Positions 18,518 to 27,482 of a stretch of DNA of 64,000 bases are shown piece after piece. Where the stretch lies: positions 492,672 to 556,671 of the forward strand of contig NZ_LR733519.1 of the NCBI RefSeq assembly GCF_902506145.1, in the 5' to 3' direction. The notes beneath the pieces were generated by a model that saw only the letters and a program-made list of their open reading frames with translations, searched no databases and was not told where the DNA came from. Position numbers and translations under genes: made by a program. This stretch comes from Burkholderia sp. 8Y. Lineage in GTDB: Bacteria > Pseudomonadota > Gammaproteobacteria > Burkholderiales > Burkholderiaceae. The number at the start of each line of letters is the position of its first letter. Position 1 is the stretch's first letter.

Positions 18518-18544
18518 GCCGCAATCGGCATCACCGATTGCGGC
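18518..18544. terminator. Bidirectional hairpin terminator
   Basis: GCCGCAATCGG at 18518-18528 pairs perfectly with CCGATTGCGGC at 18534-18544 around a five-base loop. AAAA precedes the stem and a CTTC follows, so it can end the rightward small-gene transcript and the leftward PrpD-like operon that converge here. Confidence 0.8.
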
Positions 18545-18566
18545 GCTTCATCATCGACACACTTGC

Positions 18567-20045
18567 TCAGGCTTCCACGCGCTCCGGCCGCATCGCGCGA
18601 GAAAGCGCGGCGAGGCTGTCGGTGAGACGTTCCACCGGCAGTCCGTCCAGCGACATGACGACGTCGGCCATCTGTTGCGCCGCGCGCCTGAGTTCGTCGG
18701 GGCCGTCGCCATCGGCATCGAGACCGACCATCACGCCGAACTTGCGACGAATCTGTTCATCGGAAAAGTGCGTCGCGGACGTCCACGGGTCGCCTGTCGC
18801 GTGATCGGCGGTCGCGCTGAAGACCGTGCCGCGCGCGTGAATATCGACTCCGCCGGGCACGCCGCGCCATTGACCGCCCGTCATCCATTCGGCGATGTTC
18901 GACGACGACGGCTCCGGCTCGACGCTCACGCGTTGTCTGAACGCGGCAATGCGTGGATCGTTCATGGTCGCGGCTTCATACCAGCGCGGCCCCGGCGGAA
19001 CGTCATGCGCGAGCGCGGCGAGCGCGTGAGCGTGACTGAACTCGGCACTGAGAAGGTCTTGGGGTGCTTGTTCGCGGAAGATCGGTGTGAGGGCAAACGG
19101 ATTCGCCCGCACCACCACGCGTGTGATCTCATCGGGATGAAGCGCATGTCGAGCGAGCAGTTGCGCGAAAGCCGTCAGCGGATGATGAATCCAGCGGCAG
19201 CAGGGCCACGGCTTGTAGGTGGTATTGAGGATTTGCCAGTCGTCGCCGAGACCGGCTAGCAGCGCCTGATCGTCGTGACCCGGCGAACCATAGAACTTCC
19301 AGAATGCATTCTCGCCGTCGAGAATGTCCTTGAAGCCGGTGCTGCCCAGTCGCGCGAGCAACGCGGACGAGACACCGATCTCCGCGCACCAGCCCGCATC
19401 GGCATATTTGTACATGGGCTGCTCGACGGATTCGGCCCATTTGCGCAATGTGGGCTGAGGCGAGTTGCTGCCGCCGATGCCGAACGCGTGATTCGCCGCT
19501 TTGCCGTCGAGCCGCGCGATATGCGCCGAAGCGCCGATGGCCGCCCATGTGATCGTCGCGGCCGGACCGCCGAGTTCGTTCCAGCCGATCACCTTGCCGT
19601 TTTCAATCTGCATCGGCGCGCCCATCCAGCTACCGATGCGCGCCCCGACGTCGAAGCCCACTGCGATCGCGCAAAGCAGGTCCCGGCCGCTGCGCTTGTC
19701 CATTTCCGCGAGGGCCAGCGCGGAAAAGACGGTGGCATTGCCGAAGTGCGTGGAAGTCGGAAAGGTGTCATCGGCATCGAGGACATTGGCAAGCCGCGCG
19801 TTGGCATAGGCGGCGGCCGTTGCCGAACTGCGCTGCGCGCTACCGATCACGCTCGCATGCGGCGCACCGCCGATCGTGCTCACGTAATCCAGCGCGATCT
19901 TGCCGCTCGGCGTATCGACGGCGCCGAGCGCGCAGCCGATCGTATCGAGCAACAGGCGCTGCGTTTCGTGCACGACCGAATCCGGAAGATCGTCGAAGTG
20001 GGTGCCGACAGTGAAATCGGCCAATGTCTGCGTGAGCGATGTCAT
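18567..20045 (-). CDS. MmgE/PrpD-family protein
   Basis: A 492-residue member of the MmgE/PrpD family, which includes 2-methylcitrate dehydratase and cis-aconitate decarboxylase. Typical segments are LLLDTIGCALGA, ARLANVLDADDTF with the downstream HFGNATVFSALALAE, KYADAGWCAEIGVSSALLA and KPWPCCRWIHHPLTAF. The start at 20045 has AGGAGC upstream. It is the last gene of a leftward operon after a transporter and etfBA, an unusual setting for a methylcitrate enzyme, so it may dehydrate or decarboxylate a tricarboxylate-like pathway intermediate. Exact reaction unknown. Confidence 0.82.
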   Translation of the reverse strand: MTSLTQTLADFTVGTHFDDLPDSVVHETQRLLLDTIGCALGAVDTPSGKIALDYVSTIGGAPHASVIGSAQRSSATAAAYANARLANVLDADDTFPTSTHFGNATVFSALALAEMDKRSGRDLLCAIAVGFDVGARIGSWMGAPMQIENGKVIGWNELGGPAATITWAAIGASAHIARLDGKAANHAFGIGGSNSPQPTLRKWAESVEQPMYKYADAGWCAEIGVSSALLARLGSTGFKDILDGENAFWKFYGSPGHDDQALLAGLGDDWQILNTTYKPWPCCRWIHHPLTAFAQLLARHALHPDEITRVVVRANPFALTPIFREQAPQDLLSAEFSHAHALAALAHDVPPGPRWYEAATMNDPRIAAFRQRVSVEPEPSSSNIAEWMTGGQWRGVPGGVDIHARGTVFSATADHATGDPWTSATHFSDEQIRRKFGVMVGLDADGDGPDELRRAAQQMADVVMSLDGLPVERLTDSLAALSRAMRPERVEA

Positions 20046-20082
20046 GCGTGCAGCTCCTGTTTGAGCGATGAATGAATGCGCA

Positions 20083-21012
20083 TCAGAGCGCGGCCTGGAG
20101 TTGCGGGAGCGCGTCGAACAGATCCCCGACGAAGCCGTAATCGGCCACCTGAAAGATCGGCGCATCCGCGTCCTTGTTGATGGCGACGATCACCTTCGCG
20201 TCTTTCATGCCGGCGAGATGCTGAATCGCGCCCGAAATGCCGACGGCGACATACAGTTGCGGCGCGACGATTTTGCCGGTCTGGCCCACCTGAAGGTCGT
20301 TCGGCGCGAATCCCGCGTCGACGGCCGCGCGCGATGCGCCGACCGCCGCGCCGAGGCGATCCGCGAGCGGATAGAGCAGTTCGAACTGCGCGGCGCTTTG
20401 CATGCCGCGTCCGCCACTGACGACGATATCGGCCGCGCCCAGATCAGGCCGATCCGATTTCGCAAGCTGCTCGGCGATAAAAGCCGATGTGCCGCTGTCG
20501 GTGGCGGTTTCGACGGTCACAATATCGGCATGGCCGCCGGTCGCATCGACGGGCTGGAACGCCGTCGCCCGCACGGTCATGCATTTGATCGGCGCGCACG
20601 ATTGCACGGTGGCGATCGCGTTGCCGGCGTAAATGGGTCGTTTGAACGTATCGCCGGAGATGACCGCGATGATGTCGGAGATCGGATCGACATCGAGCAG
20701 CGCGGCGATACGCGGGAGCACGCTCTTGCCGTGCGAACTTGCCGCACAGAGGACGTGGCTGAAATCGCGTGCAAGCGTTGCGACAAGCGAGGCGACGTTT
20801 TCCGGCAACTGATGCGCGTAGGCGGGGTCATCGGCGACGAGCACCGTTCGCACCTGCGCGACGCGGGCTGCTTGCCTGGCAACATCCTGAACATCGTGCC
20901 CGGCGACGAGCAGCGCGACGTCGCCGCCCATGGCGTGCGCTGCGCCGAGCGCATTCAAAGTGGCCGCGCCGAGCGCGCCGCCGGAATGTTCCGCAATAAC
21001 GAGAATAGCCAT
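20083..21012 (-). CDS. etfA: Electron transfer flavoprotein alpha subunit
   Basis: A 309-residue EtfA. The N-terminal domain (MAILVIAEH) is followed by the C-terminal FAD domain, with VVSGGRGMQSAAQFELLYPLADRLGAAVGASRAAVDAGF, QVGQTGKIVAPQLYVAVGISGAIQHLAGM and VIVAINKDADAPIFQVADYG, all classical. It accepts electrons from acyl-CoA dehydrogenases and passes them to ETF-quinone oxidoreductase. Its ATG overlaps the etfB stop (ATGA), showing translational coupling. A dedicated etf pair in a catabolic operon suggests it serves the acyl-CoA dehydrogenase at 27483. Confidence 0.96.
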   Translation of the reverse strand: MAILVIAEHSGGALGAATLNALGAAHAMGGDVALLVAGHDVQDVARQAARVAQVRTVLVADDPAYAHQLPENVASLVATLARDFSHVLCAASSHGKSVLPRIAALLDVDPISDIIAVISGDTFKRPIYAGNAIATVQSCAPIKCMTVRATAFQPVDATGGHADIVTVETATDSGTSAFIAEQLAKSDRPDLGAADIVVSGGRGMQSAAQFELLYPLADRLGAAVGASRAAVDAGFAPNDLQVGQTGKIVAPQLYVAVGISGAIQHLAGMKDAKVIVAINKDADAPIFQVADYGFVGDLFDALPQLQAAL

Positions 21013-21761
21013 CAGATCACCTGTGCTTCCGTCTTCAGTTTGTCGACGAGCTGCGCGACGGACTCCACCTTGATGCCGCCTTTGCGTTCAGCGGGCGGCT
21101 CGACCCGCAGCGTCGCGAGCGTCGTCTCGATGGATGTGACGAGCGTGCTTGCCGCCAGCGTTTCCAGCGGCTTTTTCTTGGCCTTCATGATGCTCGGCAA
21201 GGTCGCATAGCGTGGCGCGTTGAGGCGCAGATCGGCGGTCACGACAGCAGGCAATCGTAGCGACACCGTTTGCAGCCCGCCATCCACTTCTCGCGTCACG
21301 GTGACGTCTTGCGCGGTGACATCGACCGCGGATGCGAACGTGCCTTGCGGCCAGCCGAGCAGGGCCGCGAGCATCTGGCCCGTCTGGTTGTTGTCGCTGT
21401 CGATCGCCTGTTTGCCGAGCAAAACAAGTTGCGGCTGCTCTCGCTCGACGACCGCTTTCAGCAACTTTGCCACGGCAAGCGCGCCCGGCGGCGCCGCGGT
21501 TTCGACGAGAATCGCGCGATCCGCGCCGATGGCGAGCGCCGTGCGCAACTGTTCCTGCGCGGCGGCGGGCCCGACCGACACGGCCACGATTTCCGTCGCG
21601 ACGCCTTTTTCTTTCAGGCGGACGGCTTCCTCGATCGCGATCTCGCAGAACGGATTGATCGACATCTTCACGTTGTCGACTTCCACCCCGCTGTGATCCG
21701 CATTGACGCGAACCTTGATGTTGTGATCCACGACACGCTTCACTGTAACCAATATCTTCAT
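21012..21761 (-). CDS. etfB: Electron transfer flavoprotein beta subunit
   Basis: A 249-residue EtfB ([80 protein letters not shown]). It binds AMP structurally and forms the heterodimer with EtfA. The [29 protein letters not shown] segment near the C-terminus is the recognition loop that docks to dehydrogenases. It lies 42 bases downstream of the MFS gene in the same leftward operon and overlaps etfA by one base. Confidence 0.96.
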   Translation of the reverse strand: MKILVTVKRVVDHNIKVRVNADHSGVEVDNVKMSINPFCEIAIEEAVRLKEKGVATEIVAVSVGPAAAQEQLRTALAIGADRAILVETAAPPGALAVAKLLKAVVEREQPQLVLLGKQAIDSDNNQTGQMLAALLGWPQGTFASAVDVTAQDVTVTREVDGGLQTVSLRLPAVVTADLRLNAPRYATLPSIMKAKKKPLETLAASTLVTSIETTLATLRVEPPAERKGGIKVESVAQLVDKLKTEAQVI

Positions 21762-21803
21762 GCTGACGACCTCATTGCTTCATGTCTGATCGAAGGCGGA
21801 CGC

Positions 21804-23459
21804 TCAATGCGTCAGTTGCGGCCCGCCCACTTCCACATACGCTTCATCTCGCGATTCGGCGTTGAACCGTTCGAGTTCCGCATGCGCATTCGCTTCGCCC
21901 TGCAACAGCGAGCGCGTCGCGAACAACAGTGCGCCGATGGAGATCGGCAGCACGCCGATGGCGCAGAGAATGGCGAGCCGCAGATCGCCCGATGCATCGC
22001 TAAGGAGGCCGACGAAATACGGCCCGAGCCCCAGCCCGAAGATGTTCGGCCCGAGCGAGAACGCCGCGAACGCCGTGCCGCGCAGACGCGGGATGACGAG
22101 ATCCTGCGTGGTCGCCTGAAGCGGACCGAACCACATCGGTACGAAAAAGGTCGCGACGGCATAAGCGCAATAGAACACGGTGACGTTCGACGTGAGGTAC
22201 TGCACCACGCTCGCCGCGCTGAAGGCTGTGGCCGTCACGCAAACGAAGTAGAGCCGGCCGAACGCGTGCTTGCGGCGCGCCCAGTCGCACAGGTAGCCGC
22301 TCAAGCTGATGCCCGCGCCGCCCGCGATGATCGCGATGATCCCCAGATGCAGGCCCGCCTGCGCGGTCAGGCCGAGCTTGCGGCTCGCATAGACGAAGAC
22401 GAAGGCGTTGACGGCGTTCATCGCGAAGGCGAGAAAGGCGCCGGCCACGGTCAGGCTCGCGAAGGTGCGCGATCCGGTAATGAGCCGGTGCGCGTAGGCG
22501 TCGCCCAGACGCGTGGCCTGATACCAGTTGGAGCACACATAGAACGCGACCGCAATGGCGATCCACTGCACCAGGTTGCTCGTGATGGCGAAGCCGCCGA
22601 CCGTCGCGATCACGGCCTTGTGACCGGCGGAAAGCACATGGTTCGTGCTCCACGTCGCCGCGACTACCAGCGCGACCGCAAGCAGCAAATAGGTGAAATT
22701 GCGCACATATTCGCGACGCGGCGCGCCGAGCGCCTGAAGTCGCAGCCAGCTCCAAGGCGGAACCATCGCGCCAAGATCACGCAATGCACTTCCAAACGGA
22801 TGCGGGTCCTTCTTGCCCAGTACTGTGTCGAGCCGACCGCGCATCGGCTCGCGAATGGTCAGGATCACGATCAGCGCGAATAGCATGCCCGGCACGCCTA
22901 CGCCAATGAACGATGCCTGCCACCCGGTCAGACCGAATGGCGCGTTGCCGCCCGAAAAGGTGCGTTCCCATGCGGACACGATTGATCCGCCGATGGCAAG
23001 CGATGCGCCGGCGCCGACATACACACCGACCGAGTAGAGCGAAAGCACCGTGCCGCGGCGTGCCCGCTCGAAGTAATCCCCGAGCAACGAGACGGCGGCG
23101 GGCGTCGCGCTCGCTTCGCCGATACCTACGCCGATTCTCGCCGTCCCGAGCTGCACGAAGCTGCGCGAGAGGCCGGAAATGGCCGTCATCAACGACCAGA
23201 ACGACAGGCCCAGCGCGAGCGTTCGCACGCGACTCCATCCATCGGCGAGACGCGCGAGCGGAATACCGAACACGCAATAAAAGAGCGCGAACGAGGTGCC
23301 GTAAAGCAGCCCGAGCTGCGCGTCCGAGACGCCCATGTCCCGTTTGAGATAGGGCGCGAGGATGGTCACGATCTGACGATCGACGTAGCTGAACGAATAG
23401 ATCAGCGTGAGGATGAACAACACATACCAGCGATACCAAGGGCGTTCATGGGTCGTCAT
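21804..23459 (-). CDS. Spinster-like MFS transporter
   Basis: A 551-residue major-facilitator protein. After a short cytoplasmic start (MTTHERPWYRWYVLF) it has SFSYVDRQIVTILAPYLKRDMGVSDAQLGLLYG and GIPLARLADGWSRV, the pattern of the Spinster-like branch often found in aromatic and steroid degradation clusters. A long central loop of about 60 residues separates the halves, making it longer than the 400-450 usual. It probably imports the island's substrate. The start at 23459 is chosen because the family begins here; 67 codons of in-frame upstream sequence to 23660 have no similarity. It heads the leftward operon with etfBA and the PrpD-like gene. Confidence 0.86.
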   Translation of the reverse strand: MTTHERPWYRWYVLFILTLIYSFSYVDRQIVTILAPYLKRDMGVSDAQLGLLYGTSFALFYCVFGIPLARLADGWSRVRTLALGLSFWSLMTAISGLSRSFVQLGTARIGVGIGEASATPAAVSLLGDYFERARRGTVLSLYSVGVYVGAGASLAIGGSIVSAWERTFSGGNAPFGLTGWQASFIGVGVPGMLFALIVILTIREPMRGRLDTVLGKKDPHPFGSALRDLGAMVPPWSWLRLQALGAPRREYVRNFTYLLLAVALVVAATWSTNHVLSAGHKAVIATVGGFAITSNLVQWIAIAVAFYVCSNWYQATRLGDAYAHRLITGSRTFASLTVAGAFLAFAMNAVNAFVFVYASRKLGLTAQAGLHLGIIAIIAGGAGISLSGYLCDWARRKHAFGRLYFVCVTATAFSAASVVQYLTSNVTVFYCAYAVATFFVPMWFGPLQATTQDLVIPRLRGTAFAAFSLGPNIFGLGLGPYFVGLLSDASGDLRLAILCAIGVLPISIGALLFATRSLLQGEANAHAELERFNAESRDEAYVEVGGPQLTH

Positions 23460-23686
23460 GGCAAACCTGTGAAATGCGGGCACGCGCAGAAAGTCTGCGC
23501 GGCGCTGATGCGGATCAACGGCCGTGCGCGTCGTTGCGTTCGGCCGGCCTGATTGAAACGCCGTGAGGCGACTAACCGGTACGGTGCGCGGGCATGGTGT
23601 CGTGTCTCCAGATCTTGTCTGTTTTCTGGTGCCGTGGCGGGCTTGCTTTGGCTGGATCACAGAATAGCCACGTATGTCGGCTCACT

Positions 23687-23777
23687 ACCAATACGTTTTT
23701 CCGATGCATTAAGACGAAATAAATTGCGTCCCAATCCAGAGGGAAATCCTCTGAAATCCTCTGCAAACAGTATTGGT
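23687..23777. promoter_or_regulatory. Divergent island control region with ACCAATAC inverted pair
   Basis: ACCAATAC at 23687-23694 and its exact reverse complement GTATTGGT at 23770-23777 flank a 75-base AT-rich core between the leftward transporter operon and the rightward hydroxylase operon. The first arm and the next 57 bases recur at 9658-9722, and the second arm with its AAACAG lead recurs at 36451-36462. Leftward, TTGGGA and TAATGC separated by 17 bases (within 23709-23737) could be a promoter. This is the best candidate for the master operator of the island. Confidence 0.65.
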
Positions 23778-23890
23778 CGAAGGCCGAAGGTGCTTGTTAG
23801 AGTGGCTTCACATTGAGATGTCGCCTGAGCACTGACTGGCGGCAAAACGTTAGTTCTAACGACGCGTGGAGCATGATGGAGCATTCAGCG

Positions 23891-25570
23891 ATGGCGCAAA
23901 TCGAAGCGAGCGGGCGTGTCCCGGTCGTCATTGTCGGAGCCGGGCCGATCGGTCTGGCACTCGCGGGCGATCTCGGCTGGCGAGGCATTCCCTGCGTGCT
24001 GATCGAGCGCAGCGACGGAGAGGTCAGCCAGCCCAAGATGGACATGGTAGGCATCCGCACGATGGAGTTCTGCCGCCGCTGGGGTATCGTGGGGGACGTC
24101 GAGAATGCGGGCTATAACCGCGACTATCCGCAGGATTACGCGTGGGTGTCGCAACTCGCGGGCGGTTATGAGTTCGGCCGCGAGCCGTTTCCGAGCGTGC
24201 GCGACGAAGCGCGTCCGGAACAGAGCCCGCAAAAGCGCGAGCGTTGTCCGCAGAACTTCTTCGATCCCGTCCTGACACGCTTCGCGAAGAAAACGGGCAA
24301 GGTGCAGATCCGCTATCGCACCGAATACGTTTCGCACGAAGAGCGCGATGACGGCGTCAGCGTGACCGTGCGTGATCTGGCGTCCGGAAAAGAAGAGACG
24401 ATCGAGTGCCTGTACCTCGTCGGTTGCGACGGCGGGGCGAGCCGCGTGAAGGAGCGTCTCGGCATTCGCATGACCGGCACGCCCGCGCTCACTTACACGA
24501 CGAACGCCATCATCGAGTGCAACGGCCTCGAGGCCATGCACGACAAGAAGCCTGGCTATCGCTATATCTTCATCGGTCCGGAAGGCACGTGGAGCACGGT
24601 GGTCGCCATCAACGGGCGCGATCAGTGGCGCTTCTCTATCGTCGGCGACAACACCATGCGCACGCTGTCGGAAGATGACGTCGCGAAGGCGTTCCGCCGC
24701 GCAATCGGCCGCGATGACGTGCCGTTCAAGATTCTCTCGGTGATGCCGTGGATTCGCCGCCAGCTGGTCGCGGACAACTTCGGCACGGCACGCGTGAAGA
24801 TCGCGGGTGATGCGGCGCACTTGACTTCGCCGACCGGCGGCTTCGGCATGAACATGGGGATTCAGGACGCCGTGGACCTCGGCTGGAAGCTGCAAGGCAT
24901 GGTCGAAGGCTGGGGCGGTCCGCATCTGCTCGATACCTACGAATTCGAGCGCCGGCCCGTTGCCATCCGCAATGTGAACGAGGCGACCAACAACCTCAAG
25001 CTGATGCTCACGCCGCGCAAGAACCTGAGCCCTGCCGTCTTCGAGCCGGGCCCAGAAGGCGACGAAGCGCGCCGCATCTTCGGCGATTCTTATACCGCGA
25101 TGATGAAGCGCGAGTGGTTCACGATCGGCATCCATCTCGGCTTTCGCTACGAAGGTTCGTCGATCGTCGTGCCGGACGGCACGCCCGAACCCGAAGACAC
25201 AGTCAGCACGTATGAGCAGACGTCGCGCCCCGGTCATCGCGCACCGCACGTATGGCTCGCGCCGGACCGTTCGACGCTCGATTTGTTCGGCCGCGGCTTC
25301 GTGTTGCTTCGCTTCGATGCATCGCTTGACGTGGACGCGGTGCGTGATGCGGCGAAAGCGGCCGGCGTCCCGTTCACGGTGGTCGACATTGGCAACGACG
25401 CGGCGCGTGCCGCTTACGAACGCGCACTCGTGCTGGTCCGTCCCGACGGACACGTCGCCTGGCGTGCCGACGCCGCGCCTGAAGACGCGCAGGCGCTCAT
25501 CAACGTGATCCGCGGCATGTATCCGGTGAAACCCGAGGCGGCCGCCACCGCGGAGGTGCTCACGCGATGA
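23891..25570 (+). CDS. FAD-dependent aromatic hydroxylase (group A, phenol-hydroxylase type)
   Basis: A 559-residue flavoprotein monooxygenase. It has the FAD motif VIVGAGPIGLALAGDL near the start, the DG motif in LVGCDGGASRVKERLGI and the GD motif in KIAGDAAHLTSPTGGFGMNMGIQDA, followed by a C-terminal thioredoxin-like domain without active cysteines, as in MhpA and phenol hydroxylase. Followed directly by a FAH hydrolase and a gentisate-dioxygenase-like gene, it likely hydroxylates 3-hydroxybenzoate or a substituted relative to a gentisate. ATG 23891 has GGAG at nine bases; 23873 is an alternative. It overlaps the next gene by ATGA. Confidence 0.9.
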   Translation: MAQIEASGRVPVVIVGAGPIGLALAGDLGWRGIPCVLIERSDGEVSQPKMDMVGIRTMEFCRRWGIVGDVENAGYNRDYPQDYAWVSQLAGGYEFGREPFPSVRDEARPEQSPQKRERCPQNFFDPVLTRFAKKTGKVQIRYRTEYVSHEERDDGVSVTVRDLASGKEETIECLYLVGCDGGASRVKERLGIRMTGTPALTYTTNAIIECNGLEAMHDKKPGYRYIFIGPEGTWSTVVAINGRDQWRFSIVGDNTMRTLSEDDVAKAFRRAIGRDDVPFKILSVMPWIRRQLVADNFGTARVKIAGDAAHLTSPTGGFGMNMGIQDAVDLGWKLQGMVEGWGGPHLLDTYEFERRPVAIRNVNEATNNLKLMLTPRKNLSPAVFEPGPEGDEARRIFGDSYTAMMKREWFTIGIHLGFRYEGSSIVVPDGTPEPEDTVSTYEQTSRPGHRAPHVWLAPDRSTLDLFGRGFVLLRFDASLDVDAVRDAAKAAGVPFTVVDIGNDAARAAYERALVLVRPDGHVAWRADAAPEDAQALINVIRGMYPVKPEAAATAEVLTR

Positions 25571-26472
25571 AACTCGTCACTTTCGACCAGGGCCGCATCG
25601 GCATTGTGAACGACGCTCGCGTGATCGACATCACTGATCTCGCGGGCGCACAGCCGGGAACATGGCCGCCCGTCGGCATGGTTCGGCTAATCGCGGACTG
25701 GCAGCAGCGGCAGCCCGCGCTGCTCGACGCCCTCGCCACGCGTAAAGGCGTCCCGCTCGGCGATGTGCGGCTGGAGGCACCGGTGCAGTGGCCGAACAAG
25801 GTCATCGCGTTTCCCGCGAACTATCACGCGCACATCGATGAGATGAAGCATGGCACCGCCAGCGGCGTGATCTCGACCTTCAAGGCCAGCGGCCAGGGCT
25901 TTTTCCTGAAGGCGAGTTCGAGCCTCAGCGGTCCGGCGGACGACATCGTGTTGCCGCCGCTCGCTGGCCGCGAGATTCATCACGAGTGCGAGCTTGGCAT
26001 CGTCATCGGCAAGCGCGGTCGCGGCGCTTCGCGTGCCGAACACCGCGACTACATATTCGGCTTCACTTGTCTGCTCGACATGGTCGTGCGCGGCAAGGAA
26101 GAGCGCGTGATGCGCAAGTCGTTCGATACTTTCTGCCCGACCGGACCGTGGATCGCGACCTCAGACGAAGTCGCTGATTTCGGCAATATCGACATGCGCC
26201 TTTTCGTCAACGGCGAGGAACGGCAGCGGGCCTCGACGCGCGATCTGATCGTCGATATTCCCGAGATGATCGCGATGTCCTCGGCCGTAATGACGCTCGA
26301 ACCGGGCGACATCATCGCGAGCGGCACACCGGCGGGCGTGGGGCCGGTCGTGGATGGCGACGTGCTGGAGATCGTGATTGACGGCATCGGGTCGATGACG
26401 CTGCGCGTGCGTCAGGGCGAAGTCGGCGCGCATGCCGTGTGGGACGAAGCAAAGACCGGTCTCGCGGTGTGA
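25567..26472 (+). CDS. Fumarylacetoacetate hydrolase family protein (gentisate-cleavage product hydrolase)
   Basis: A 301-residue FAH-family hydrolase with the metal-binding HHECELGIVIGK (Glu-x-Glu), FTCLLDMVVRG (third acidic ligand), KSFDTFCPTGPWI and IIASGTPAGVG. In gentisate pathways this family hydrolyses maleylpyruvate or fumarylpyruvate to pyruvate plus maleate or fumarate. Its start overlaps the hydroxylase stop, so the two are translationally coupled. No zeta-class maleylpyruvate isomerase is encoded in the island, which favours direct hydrolysis of the maleyl form. Some FAH proteins are hydratases or decarboxylases instead. Confidence 0.88.
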   Translation: MKLVTFDQGRIGIVNDARVIDITDLAGAQPGTWPPVGMVRLIADWQQRQPALLDALATRKGVPLGDVRLEAPVQWPNKVIAFPANYHAHIDEMKHGTASGVISTFKASGQGFFLKASSSLSGPADDIVLPPLAGREIHHECELGIVIGKRGRGASRAEHRDYIFGFTCLLDMVVRGKEERVMRKSFDTFCPTGPWIATSDEVADFGNIDMRLFVNGEERQRASTRDLIVDIPEMIAMSSAVMTLEPGDIIASGTPAGVGPVVDGDVLEIVIDGIGSMTLRVRQGEVGAHAVWDEAKTGLAV

Positions 26473-26519
26473 CGCGCGCCATGCAATCGGACCAACGGAC
26501 CAACGAACAGAGGACAGCA

Positions 26520-27458
26520 ATGTCACACACGCTCACTCAGACGCCCGCCGCGCCTGAAGGTTACTTCGAGGAACTGCAGGCCCGCGCCTTGTCGCCGGGC
26601 TGGGCGAAGAAGGTGCCGCAGATGTGGCCCACGCCGCGCCCGCGCTACGTGCCCGCCGTGTGGCGTTATGCCGATGCGCGCGCCGCGCTCGATGCCGCCT
26701 GCGATTTCGTCTCGCCGGAGCATGCGGAGCGGCGCAATCTCATCATGGTCGATCCGATTGCGGACAACATCTATCCGACCTGCCGCAACCTCGTCGCCGC
26801 GTATCAGCTCGTGTTGCCGGGTGAGACCGCGCGTTCGCATCGTCATTCGCCCAATGCGCTACGGCTCATTCTCGATGCGGGCGAGCGCACCTTCACCATC
26901 GTCAACGGCGTGCAGATCGATGTGGCGCCCGGCGATGTCGTGTTGACGCCATCGTGGCACTGGCACGGCCACAGCAATTTCGGCGATGAACCGGCCTTCT
27001 GGATCGACTTTCTCGATGTGCCGCTCGTGCAGAACCTCGAATGCATGTTCTTTGAGGACCATCCGCAGCGCAACGAGCCAGTGACCGCACATGAGCCCGA
27101 TTCGCCAATGCGCCACAAGGGCGCCGATCTCGAACACGCCGCGCGCGAACAGGGCACGTTCGACGTGGCCGCGGATTGCCTGAAGACCATCGGCGTGCAG
27201 TCGAACGGCCTCAAGCGCGGTTCGCCGCACGCGCAGCCGCCGCGCATCGACAACAACCTGTACACCGTGATGAGCGGCCAGGTGCGCCTGACGGTCGAGC
27301 CGCTCGGCACCATCGAGATGACGCGCGGCGATGTCGTCGCGGTGCCGTGCTGGCATGCGTTCGAGTTCGAGAGCGTGTCGGATGCAGCGCAACTGATTCG
27401 CGTAAGCGACGAGCCCGCGATGCGCGCGCTTGGCTTTTGCGACGTGACGCGGCTCTGA
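26520..27458 (+). CDS. Gentisate 1,2-dioxygenase-like double cupin
   Basis: A 312-residue protein with two cupin domains. The first holds the iron site: AYQLVLPGETARSHRHSPNALRLIL (His-x-His) and PGDVVLTPSWHWHGHSN (third His), matching gentisate 1,2-dioxygenases, which open the ring of gentisate to maleylpyruvate with O2. The second cupin (YTVMSGQVRLTVE, GDVVAVPCWHAFEFES) is structural. It is 30-40 residues shorter than typical gentisate dioxygenases (about 345-380). It is flanked by the hydrolase and acyl-CoA dehydrogenase genes. Start set by GAGGACAGCA upstream. Salicylate or alkyl-gentisate could also be the substrate. Confidence 0.85.
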   Translation: MSHTLTQTPAAPEGYFEELQARALSPGWAKKVPQMWPTPRPRYVPAVWRYADARAALDAACDFVSPEHAERRNLIMVDPIADNIYPTCRNLVAAYQLVLPGETARSHRHSPNALRLILDAGERTFTIVNGVQIDVAPGDVVLTPSWHWHGHSNFGDEPAFWIDFLDVPLVQNLECMFFEDHPQRNEPVTAHEPDSPMRHKGADLEHAAREQGTFDVAADCLKTIGVQSNGLKRGSPHAQPPRIDNNLYTVMSGQVRLTVEPLGTIEMTRGDVVAVPCWHAFEFESVSDAAQLIRVSDEPAMRALGFCDVTRL

Positions 27459-27482
27459 CGCGCCACCTACGAGGAGAACGAA

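Noticed and set aside
21270..22883. A 537-codon rightward open frame opposite etfB and the MFS transporter
   Set aside because: It is antisense to two strong genes; the protein is charged and repetitive in character.
23885..25453. A 522-codon leftward open frame opposite the flavin hydroxylase
   Set aside because: It is the antisense shadow of a clear FAD monooxygenase; its composition is Arg/His/Ala-rich with no family signature.
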